Shown: positions 35,355-42,845 of the stretch, piece by piece | How the letters are laid out: every line of letters starts with the position of its first letter | How positions within the stretch are numbered: position 1 is the stretch's first letter | DNA from: JBBPYC01 sp965218765 | GTDB taxonomy: Bacteria; Pseudomonadota; Gammaproteobacteria; Burkholderiales; Burkholderiaceae_C | DNA: 64,000 nucleotides | NCBI GenBank assembly: GCA_965218765.1 | Contig: CBDCLU010000004.1 | Coordinates: forward strand, 248,001-312,000 | Direction of reading: 5' to 3' | Made by a program: the position numbers and the translations under genes | The notes under the pieces: model-generated | Told to the model about the DNA's origin: nothing | The model's input: the letters and a program-made list of their open reading frames with translations, nothing else | The model's database searches: none

Positions 35355-36340
35355 GCATCGACACGCCGTACAGGAAGTTGATCAGCATTGTGACGCCCTG
35401 CTATAACGAAAAAGATAATGTTTTGGAGTTGCATCAGCGCATCGTTTCGGTGATGTCGAAGCTGAAGTATGATTATGAGCATATTTTTATCGACAATGCT
35501 TCGACCGACAATACAGTAAATCTGATCAAAGAACTGGCGGCGCAAGATTTCAGAGTCAAGTTGATTGTCAACGCACGCAATTTCGGTCATATCAGGTCAC
35601 CGCATCATGCCATTCTGCAGTCCCGAGGAGATGCATGCATCCTGATCGCCTCCGATCTTCAAGATCCTCCGGAAATCATTGTTGATTTCATCAGAAAGTG
35701 GGAAGAAGGCTTTAAGACGGTACTTGCTACCAAGCCGGAGAGCGAAGAGCGTGCATTGATGTTCTGGCTCAGAAAAAGTTACTATCGACTGGTGGCGAGG
35801 ATATCGGAAGTTCCGCTGGTGCAAAACGCAACCGGTGCTGGATTATTTGATCGTGCCGTGGTTGAGGTCTTGCGCGACATCAATGATCCTTATCCATACT
35901 TTCGCGGTCTGGTCTGCGAGATCGGTTTTCCGATTGCAACTGTTCCGTTCAGACAACCCAGGCGGCAGCGCGGCGTATCGAAAAACAATTTTTATACGTT
36001 GTATGACATCGCCATGCTGGGGATCACCAACCATTCCAAGGTCCCGTTGCGTTTGATGGCAATGATCGGCTTCATGCTTTCAGTCCTCAGCATGATTGCC
36101 GCCCTTGGCTTTTTGATCGCCAAATTGTTTTTCTGGAATTACTTTCAACTCGGTATTTCACCGATCCTGATCGGAATATTCTTTTTTGGTGCTGTGCAGA
36201 TGTTTTTCATCGGATTGCTGGGAGAATATATCGGCTCTATTCAGACTCAAGTACGAAGAATGCCGCTTGTTGTCGAGGCTGAACGCGTCAACTTCGACAA
36301 TCAGCCGCAGTCCGCCAGAATGGGACACACTGACAGCTAA
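35351..36340 (+). CDS. GtrB-like GT2 glycosyltransferase with two C-terminal membrane spans
   Basis: A 329-residue family GT2 enzyme. It has SIVTPCYNEKDNVLELH, the DXD-like SDLQDPPE and QPRRQRGVSKNNFYTL, then two hydrophobic helices (about 235-255 and 265-300). This layout is that of GtrB/DPM-type enzymes, which load a sugar on undecaprenyl phosphate. The usual donor is UDP-glucose; here the coupled upstream genes suggest that the CDP-derived sugar could be the donor. Overlaps gtrA by four bases. Confidence 0.88.
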   Translation: MSIDTPYRKLISIVTPCYNEKDNVLELHQRIVSVMSKLKYDYEHIFIDNASTDNTVNLIKELAAQDFRVKLIVNARNFGHIRSPHHAILQSRGDACILIASDLQDPPEIIVDFIRKWEEGFKTVLATKPESEERALMFWLRKSYYRLVARISEVPLVQNATGAGLFDRAVVEVLRDINDPYPYFRGLVCEIGFPIATVPFRQPRRQRGVSKNNFYTLYDIAMLGITNHSKVPLRLMAMIGFMLSVLSMIAALGFLIAKLFFWNYFQLGISPILIGIFFFGAVQMFFIGLLGEYIGSIQTQVRRMPLVVEAERVNFDNQPQSARMGHTDS

Positions 36341-36379
36341 GATCGAGTTCAATTCTTCAGAGAAAAAAATACTGGAATC

Positions 36380-37462
36380 ATGGGAAAAACGGCGGTGATC
36401 ACAGGAGTGACAGGTCAGGATGGCGCATATCTGGCCAAACTTCTGCTTGAAAAAAACTACACCGTGCATGGTGCGTTTCGTCGAGCCAGCTCGGAGAACT
36501 TCTGGCGGCTGGAAGACGTTGGCGCCCGCAAGCACCACAACCTGCACCTCGTCGAATACGACCTAACCGACCTCGGCTCCAGCATCTCGCTGGTACAAAA
36601 AGTCCAGCCCGACGAGATCTACAACCTCGCCGCGCAGAGCTTCGTCGGCGTGAGCTTCGATCAGCCGAGCACGACCGCGCAGATCACCGGCATCGGCGCC
36701 GTCCATCTGCTCGAAGCGATCCGTCTGATCAACCGCAATATCCGCTTCTACCAAGCCAGCACTTCCGAAATGTTCGGCAAGGTGCAGGCGGTTCCTCAGG
36801 CGGAGGACACCCCGTTCTATCCGCGCAGCCCGTACGGCGTAGCCAAGCTCTACGCACACTGGATGACCGTGAACTACCGCGAGAGCTACGGCATCTTCGG
36901 CGCGAGCGGCATCCTGTTCAACCACGAATCGCCACTGCGCGGGCGCGAGTTCGTCACGCGCAAGATCACGGATGCGGTCGCGCGTATCGCGCTGGGGCAA
37001 CAGGACGTGCTGGAGCTCGGCAACATGGACGCCAAGCGCGATTGGGGTTTTGCGAAGGAATACGTGGAGGGCATGTGGCGCATGCTTCAGGCCGACGAGC
37101 CGGATACGTTCGTGCTGGCGACGAACCGGACCGAGACCGTACGCGACTTTGTCCGCATGGCGTTCCGCGCGGTCGGGGTCGAGCTGGAATTCAAGGGCAG
37201 GGAGGATCAGGAAACGGCGGTCGTCGCCGCGGTGCAGTCCGGTGGCGCGGCACTGCCGGTCGAGCATCGGCTGAAGCCCGGCCAGACCGTGCTGCGCGTG
37301 AATCCGAAGTTCTATCGGCCAGCGGAAGTCGAGCTGCTGATCGGCAATCCGGCCAAGGCCAAGGCCGTGCTTGGCTGGCAAGCGCAGACCACGCTGGAAG
37401 CGCTGTGCCGGATGATGGTCGAAGCCGATCTGAAGCGTGTTGGCCGCGGCTATTCGTTTTGA
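36380..37462 (+). CDS. gmd: GDP-mannose 4,6-dehydratase
   Basis: A 360-residue extended SDR producing GDP-4-keto-6-deoxymannose. TGVTGQDGAYLAKLLLEK, NLAAQSFVGVSFDQP, QASTSEMFGKVQ with the SPYGVAKLYAHW active-site Tyr/Lys, and LFNHESPLRG are all canonical. After 39 bp it is followed by rmd. Codon use is GC-rich again, like the chromosome, in contrast to the preceding block. Confidence 0.97.
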   Translation: MGKTAVITGVTGQDGAYLAKLLLEKNYTVHGAFRRASSENFWRLEDVGARKHHNLHLVEYDLTDLGSSISLVQKVQPDEIYNLAAQSFVGVSFDQPSTTAQITGIGAVHLLEAIRLINRNIRFYQASTSEMFGKVQAVPQAEDTPFYPRSPYGVAKLYAHWMTVNYRESYGIFGASGILFNHESPLRGREFVTRKITDAVARIALGQQDVLELGNMDAKRDWGFAKEYVEGMWRMLQADEPDTFVLATNRTETVRDFVRMAFRAVGVELEFKGREDQETAVVAAVQSGGAALPVEHRLKPGQTVLRVNPKFYRPAEVELLIGNPAKAKAVLGWQAQTTLEALCRMMVEADLKRVGRGYSF

Positions 37463-37499
37463 TCCGCTTTCGCAGACGGCCTGATCGGCGGCACAAGGC

Positions 37500-38432
37500 A
37501 TGTTGACGGATGCGGGCACTGGCACGCTGCGCAGGAAAGCGCTGATCACGGGCATCAAGGGGTTCACCGGCCGCTATCTGGCTGACGAACTCGATGCACA
37601 TGGCTGGGACGTCTGGGGGCTGGGCACGCACCCCCAAGCCGATGACCTGCGCTACCGTTGTGTCGATCTCGCAGACGCGGCCGCGTTGCAGCAGACGATC
37701 ACCGAACTGCAGCCTGATGCCGTGCTGCACCTGGCGGCCATTGCGTTCGTCGGTCATGGCGATGCGGACGATTTCTACAACGTCAACCTGCTCGGCACGC
37801 GGCATCTGTTGGCCGCGCTCGCTGCGGCGCCGAAGCCGCCTGCTTGCGTGTTGTTAGCCAGCAGCGCGAACGTCTACGGCAATGCGCAGGGGGGTGAGCT
37901 GACCGAGAGCACGCCGCCTGCGCCTGCCAATGATTACGCGGTCAGCAAGTTGGCGATGGAGCAGATGGCGCGGCTCTTCATGGACCGGCTCCCGATCACG
38001 CTGGTGCGGCCGTTCAACTACACAGGCGTCGGGCAGTCGACCGATTTCTTGTTGCCCAAGATCGTGCGGCACTTCCAGGACAAGGCGGTGCGGATGGAGC
38101 TGGGCAACCTCGATGTCTGGCGCGATTTCTCCGACGTGCGAGCCGTCGTGCAGGCATATCGCCGGCTGCTCGATGCGCAAGCCACAGGCCAGGTGTTCAA
38201 CGTCTGTTCGGGCCGCACCCACTCGCTGCGCGAAGTGGTTGCAACAGCGGCCGAGTTGAGCGGCCACGAGCTCGAGGTGAGTGTCAACCCGGCCTTCGTG
38301 CGCGCCAACGAAGTGCGTACCTTGAGCGGATCGAATGAGCGTCTGGTTCAGTGCATCGGCACCTGGGCCTCGCCGCCGCTGCGCGACACCTTGTCATGGA
38401 TGTTGAACGCAGCGGCCGAACAGCGTGGCTGA
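37500..38432 (+). CDS. rmd: GDP-4-keto-6-deoxymannose reductase (GDP-D-rhamnose synthesis)
   Basis: A 310-residue SDR of the Rmd family. It has ITGIKGFTGRYLADEL, HLAAIAFVGHGD, SSANVYGNAQ and the active-site NDYAVSKLAME, then RPFNYTGVGQSTDFLLPKI, which is very Rmd-like. Paired with gmd it would give GDP-D-rhamnose, the building block of A-band-type polysaccharides. GDP-L-fucose synthase is an alternative, but the gene is closer to Rmd in sequence. The GT4 start overlaps its end by eight bases. Confidence 0.87.
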   Translation: MLTDAGTGTLRRKALITGIKGFTGRYLADELDAHGWDVWGLGTHPQADDLRYRCVDLADAAALQQTITELQPDAVLHLAAIAFVGHGDADDFYNVNLLGTRHLLAALAAAPKPPACVLLASSANVYGNAQGGELTESTPPAPANDYAVSKLAMEQMARLFMDRLPITLVRPFNYTGVGQSTDFLLPKIVRHFQDKAVRMELGNLDVWRDFSDVRAVVQAYRRLLDAQATGQVFNVCSGRTHSLREVVATAAELSGHELEVSVNPAFVRANEVRTLSGSNERLVQCIGTWASPPLRDTLSWMLNAAAEQRG

Positions 38433-39618
38433 ACCGATCGACCTGATTCTTGCCATCGATGCGCTGACGCCCCCGCTGACGGGGATCGGGCGCTATACCT
38501 TCGAACTCGTGCAGGGCCTGCAGCAACACGCACAGATGGGGCGCCTGCGCTGCTTTTCAATGAGCCGCTGGGTTGCCTCGCCAGTTGCAGCCGGGTCCGC
38601 CGCTGAGACGTCCGTCGCAGCCATTGCCGCCGCGAACAGGCTCGGCGAGCTACGCCGATTGCTCGCCGCGAATCGCACTGCGGTGCGCGCCTACCAACTG
38701 CTGGTGCCACAACTGGCGCGCTGGCAGTTGCGCCATGAACGCGCTGCGCTGTTCCACTCACCCAACTACGCGCTGCCGCCATTTCCGGGCAAGGCCGTGG
38801 CCACCGTGCATGACCTGTCTCATGCGTTGTATCCGCAGTTCCATCCGGCAGCGCGGGTCGATTACATGCGGCGCGCGTTTCCACACATGCTGGCGCGTGC
38901 CACGCATCTGATCACGGACGCCGAGTCGGTCCGCGCCGAACTGATCGAACGCCACGGCTGGCCGGCCGAGCGGGTCAGTGCCGTGCCGCTCGGCGTGGAC
39001 CCATCATTCCAGCCGCGCAGCAACGCCGTCACCGAGCCGCTGCTGCGCCGCCACGGCCTGCGCCATCGGGGCTACAGCCTGTTCGTCGGCACCATCGAGC
39101 CGCGCAAGAACATCGATCGGCTGCTCGATGCCTATGCGGAGCTGCCGGCCACCTTGCGGCGGGACTTTCCGCTGGTGATCGCGGGGGCGCGCGGCTGGCA
39201 GTCGGCGGCGACGCATGCGCGCATGGCGCAGGCACAGGGAGCGGGCTGGCTGCACTATCTGTCCTACCTTCCGCAGGCCGAACTGCCGTTGCTGTATGCG
39301 GGTGCGCGGCTGTTCGTCTATCCGTCGCTCTACGAGGGCTTCGGCCTGCCCGTGCTCGAAGCGATGGCGTCCGGCGTACCGGTGATCACGTCGAATGTGG
39401 CATCGATGCCCGAAGTCGCAGGCGATACCGGCCGGCTGATCGATCCCGAATCGGTCGATGAGCTGACCGCGGCGTTGCTGCAACTGCTGCCCGATGACGG
39501 CTGGCTGCAACGCGCTGGTGCAGCCGGCGCATCGCGCGCGCGCGCCTTCACCTGGCAACGTTGTGTCGCGCAAACCGTGCAGGTGTACCAGCAGGTGCTG
39601 CAGCAGGAACCTCACTGA
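38425..39618 (+). CDS. GT4 glycosyltransferase
   Basis: A 397-residue GT-B enzyme of family GT4. The N-terminal TGIGRYTFELVQGLQ and ATVHDLSHALYPQ, then LFVGTIEPRKNIDRLLDAY and the E-x7-E motif YEGFGLPVLEAMASG are intact. It starts with GTG overlapping rmd. Resembles WbdB/WbdC or WbpY-type mannosyl/rhamnosyl transferases that prime the O-polysaccharide, but the acceptor is not predictable. Last gene of the plus-strand O-polysaccharide operon. Confidence 0.92.
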   Translation: MAEPIDLILAIDALTPPLTGIGRYTFELVQGLQQHAQMGRLRCFSMSRWVASPVAAGSAAETSVAAIAAANRLGELRRLLAANRTAVRAYQLLVPQLARWQLRHERAALFHSPNYALPPFPGKAVATVHDLSHALYPQFHPAARVDYMRRAFPHMLARATHLITDAESVRAELIERHGWPAERVSAVPLGVDPSFQPRSNAVTEPLLRRHGLRHRGYSLFVGTIEPRKNIDRLLDAYAELPATLRRDFPLVIAGARGWQSAATHARMAQAQGAGWLHYLSYLPQAELPLLYAGARLFVYPSLYEGFGLPVLEAMASGVPVITSNVASMPEVAGDTGRLIDPESVDELTAALLQLLPDDGWLQRAGAAGASRARAFTWQRCVAQTVQVYQQVLQQEPH

Positions 39619-39874
39619 TCGCAGCGGCAGGCTGCCGAAGGCTCAAGGCCGACCGCGCGATGCGGCTGCCCGGTTCCAAGCGGAGGTTGCGGTCGCCCCG
39701 CAGCCCGTGAGTCGAGTGCCAAGCTGCGAAAGATGTCACGAAGCGGCCGAAGCCGAAGGCGCTGAATCGTTGCAGCGCAGCGGCAAATCGGCATCATGAT
39801 GGCAGGCGATGTAACAAATGGAAACCACATTGGATCGCCGTTGCGTCGCCCACTTATTTTTCCCACTCAACGCC

Positions 39875-40294
39875 ATGTTCACCCGACTCATCTACGTCAG
39901 CCGCGCGCTTTCACCACTCCCGCTCGATCTCAAAGACATTCTGGCCAGTGCGCGCAAGAACAATCCCGGCCAAGAACTGACGGGTGCCCTGTGTTTCCTC
40001 GATGGCGTCTACATGCAGTACCTCGAAGGCGAAGAGGCGTTGATCGATTCGTTGTATCTGCGCATTCGTGACGATCATCGCCATAGCGACGTGCGCCTGC
40101 TGGATCGCCGGCGGATCGAGGAACGCTCGTTTCCGTCCTGGTCGATGGCGCTGGTCACCTGGAACGACGAACTGCGCGCGTTGTTCGAAAAGCATTCGCC
40201 CGGCCAGAAGCTTGATCTGCACGCCACCGAGCCCGGCGCCGCGGCTGCGATGTTCAATGAATTCGCGCGGACGTCGAACTGGATCGTTGCCTGA
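39875..40294 (+). CDS. BLUF-domain blue-light photoreceptor, short type
   Basis: A 139-residue protein that is almost entirely a BLUF domain (FAD-binding blue-light sensor). Key residues are visible: Tyr7 in LIYVS, Asn30 in ARKNN, Gln48 in YMQYLEG, and Trp89 and Met91 in SWSMAL. No output domain is attached, so it is PixD-like and should act through a partner. ATG 39875 was chosen because the BLUF fold begins directly there. The 256 bp before it hold no gene. No partner gene is adjacent. Confidence 0.93.
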   Translation: MFTRLIYVSRALSPLPLDLKDILASARKNNPGQELTGALCFLDGVYMQYLEGEEALIDSLYLRIRDDHRHSDVRLLDRRRIEERSFPSWSMALVTWNDELRALFEKHSPGQKLDLHATEPGAAAAMFNEFARTSNWIVA

Positions 40295-40375
40295 AGAAGG
40301 GGCGTCGGCGTTCGAGCTGATCGACTGCTGCGCGACGAATGGCGTTCAGCCGATGTGTTGCGCACCGCCGGCCGC

Positions 40376-41308
40376 TCAACGCCGGCGTCGATTCACGAGC
40401 ACGATGCCGGCGGCCACGAGCACCATCGCCGCGCCCAGGCCGGGCGAGACGTGCTCATGCAGCCAGAACGCGCCGAATAACAGCGCGAACACCGGCGTCA
40501 GGAATGCGAACACGGACAGCTTGGTCGCAGGGTAGTGACCGAGCATCCACATCCAGGCCAGATAACTCGCAAACGCGCCGACGGCAGCCTGCAGCAGCAG
40601 CGATGATGCCGCGAACGCGCTGAACTGCCAGACCCAGGCCTCGCCGAGCGCCAGCGACAGCACCGGCAGCGCAATGCCGCTCAACGCCACCTGGTAGAAC
40701 AGCAGCTTCTCGGCCGACAGCCGGGACAACCGGCTTGCGCGGATCACCACCGTGGTGAGGCCCCAGAACATGCCCGCACCGATTGCCAGCAGGTCGCCCA
40801 GCCACTGCAGCGGCGGGCTGCTGGCGGAAAAACCGTCGCGCAACGCGAACACCACGCCCGCGAACGCGAGCGCCATGCCGATCCATTGCGCCGGTCGCAT
40901 GCGCTCCTCAGCGACGAACAACGGCAACAGCGCCGCGACCCAGAACGGCGAGGTATAGAGGAAGACCGTGAGCCGCGATGCGGTGGTGAACTGCAGGCCG
41001 ACGTACATGCAGGCGAACTCGACCGCGAACAACAGACCCGCGGCGAGCCCGGCCTTCAACGTGCCGTCGCGCTGAAACAGGGGCACACCCCGCAATCGGC
41101 ACCATAGCCACAGCAGGACGGTCGCGCCGCTGAAACGGATCGCGGCCTGGAACACCGGTGCCACTTCCGGGATGGTCGCCTTCACCAGCACCTGCTGAAA
41201 GCCCCAGAACAGGCAGCAGCCGATCAGCAGCGACACCGCCAATCCATCCAGATTGTCCTGGCGCGCCCGGACCACGCCGTCGGCGCGCAGGCGTGCGCTC
41301 AAACTCAC
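40376..41308 (-). CDS. EamA/DMT family transporter
   Basis: A 310-residue full-length DMT exporter with ten spans and two EamA repeats (GCCLFWGFQQVLVK in the first and GMFWGLTTVVIRAS in the second, ending GAAMVLVAAGIVLV). It starts with GTG at 41308, overlapping the stop of the flavin reductase gene (GTGA). The substrate is unknown. Confidence 0.9.
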   Translation of the reverse strand: MSLSARLRADGVVRARQDNLDGLAVSLLIGCCLFWGFQQVLVKATIPEVAPVFQAAIRFSGATVLLWLWCRLRGVPLFQRDGTLKAGLAAGLLFAVEFACMYVGLQFTTASRLTVFLYTSPFWVAALLPLFVAEERMRPAQWIGMALAFAGVVFALRDGFSASSPPLQWLGDLLAIGAGMFWGLTTVVIRASRLSRLSAEKLLFYQVALSGIALPVLSLALGEAWVWQFSAFAASSLLLQAAVGAFASYLAWMWMLGHYPATKLSVFAFLTPVFALLFGAFWLHEHVSPGLGAAMVLVAAGIVLVNRRRR

Positions 41309-41811
41309 AGCGGATGCTCGCTGTAGAAGCGCCCGCCGTGGTAGAGCAACGGTGCGGCGCCGGCGCGATGGTCGCAATGCTCGACTTCGCCGACGAAGAT
41401 CACGTGGTCGCCTTCCACGTAACGGCTGCGGTTGAAGCATTCAAACGTGGCGGCCGCGCCGTGCAGCAGCGGCGCGCCGGCGCTGCCGTCGGTGAATGCA
41501 ACGCCGGCCCAGCGGTCCACGTCGCGCGTTGCAAAACGCTCGGCCAGGTCGGCCTGGTCAGCCGCGAGGATGTTGATTGCATAGTGCGAACCGGCGCGCA
41601 GCACCGCCATCGACGCTGCGCTGCTGGCCAGGCTCCAGAGCACCAGCGGCGGTTCCAGCGAGACGGAGTTGAACGAGCTGGCCGTCAGCCCCGCCAGCGT
41701 GCCGTCGGCCGCGCGCGCGGTCACGATCGTGACGCCGGTCGCGAACATGGCCAACGCGGCGCGAAACTCTTCCGGTGCGAACTGGGGCGCGCGGGGCTGG
41801 CGACGTGGCAT
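41305..41811 (-). CDS. flavin reductase-like FMN-binding protein
   Basis: A 168-residue protein of the HpaC/flavin reductase family: FATGVTIVTARA, GLTASSFNSVSLEPPLVLWSL and FAINIL-like YAINILAADQ are typical. Such proteins supply reduced flavin to monooxygenases, or act as small oxidoreductases. No monooxygenase partner is adjacent. It is coupled to the EamA gene and diverges from the alpha/beta hydrolase gene. Confidence 0.87.
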   Translation of the reverse strand: MPRRQPRAPQFAPEEFRAALAMFATGVTIVTARAADGTLAGLTASSFNSVSLEPPLVLWSLASSAASMAVLRAGSHYAINILAADQADLAERFATRDVDRWAGVAFTDGSAGAPLLHGAAATFECFNRSRYVEGDHVIFVGEVEHCDHRAGAAPLLYHGGRFYSEHPL

Positions 41812-41875
41812 CCAGCGAATTTAACCGACCGCACCGTGCGGCATGCCGCTGGCTGCGCAGTGCATGATCGACGCC

Positions 41876-42712
41876 ATGACGCATCCGCTTCCCACGTTCA
41901 CCACGCTCGGCTCGGGGCCTACCTTGTTGATGCTGCACGACATCGGCGGCAGCCACCTGAGCTTTGCGCCGCAGGTGGAGAGCTTTGCGATGGCCGGCTA
42001 CCGCGCCGTGGCCTGGGACATGCCCGGGTATGGCCGCAGCGCCCCGGTCGAGCCGTACAACTTCAAGGCATTGGCGCAAAGCTGCGCGGCGTTGATCGAT
42101 GCGTTGCAGGTGCCGCGCGGCCTGACCTTGCTCGGCCACGGCATCGGCGGCATGGTCGCGCAGGAATTGCTTGTGCGGCGCCCTGAGCTGGTGGACCGCC
42201 TGATCCTGTGCGGGGCGCCGGCGCGCATCGGGCTCGCCGCTTCCGACGCGTGTGATGACGAGTCGTCAGCCGCCCAATGGCGGCGAGATTTCCTGACGCT
42301 GCATGCGCCGCCGCCTGCTGCGGCCGACAACCTGAACGGTTTCGCCACCATCCGCGTGGCGCAGCTGACCGGACCCGCCGCGCTGCCTGAAGGCGCGCGG
42401 CTTGCCAGCAGTTGCATGGCGGCGGTGAATCCGACCATCTGGCGCCGCGCGCTCGAAGCATCGCTGGATTTCGATCGCAGCGCTGAACTCGAACTGATCC
42501 GCGTGCCGACCTTGCTGATCGCGGGTGAGCATGATGCCGCCGCGCCTCCCACGCTGCTGGCCGAGATGGCAAACCGCATCGACGGCAGCAGCTACGCCGA
42601 ATTGCGCGGCATCGGCCACCTGATGCAGCTGGAAGCGCCCGAGCAGTTCGATGCGCTGGTGCTGGATTTTCTGGCGCGGGCCGAGCGGTTCGAAAAGCCC
42701 GTGCTGCATTGA
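41876..42712 (+). CDS. alpha/beta hydrolase-fold protein with Gly at the nucleophile position
   Basis: A 278-residue alpha/beta hydrolase 1 protein. The oxyanion region LHDIGGSH, the DMPGYGRSAP segment, the acid in IAGEHDAAAPP and the base in GIGHLMQLEAPEQF are all in place. The nucleophile elbow, expected as GHSxGG, reads GHGIGG (Gly89), so the catalytic Ser is missing by a single codon change (GGC for AGC). It may be inactive, non-hydrolytic or a recent mutant. ATG 41876 is preferred; 41843 is also in frame. Confidence 0.87.
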   Translation: MTHPLPTFTTLGSGPTLLMLHDIGGSHLSFAPQVESFAMAGYRAVAWDMPGYGRSAPVEPYNFKALAQSCAALIDALQVPRGLTLLGHGIGGMVAQELLVRRPELVDRLILCGAPARIGLAASDACDDESSAAQWRRDFLTLHAPPPAAADNLNGFATIRVAQLTGPAALPEGARLASSCMAAVNPTIWRRALEASLDFDRSAELELIRVPTLLIAGEHDAAAPPTLLAEMANRIDGSSYAELRGIGHLMQLEAPEQFDALVLDFLARAERFEKPVLH

Positions 42713-42845
42713 AGCCGGGCTGCGTTCGTGGCGTGCCGGATTTTTTCGTCGCCATTACCTTTCCGGCACAAATGCTGAAAATGCATTCGATGAACTGGCT
42801 GCGTCCAGATTGATCACCGCAAACCCTGCTGCCGAGGAACACGAG

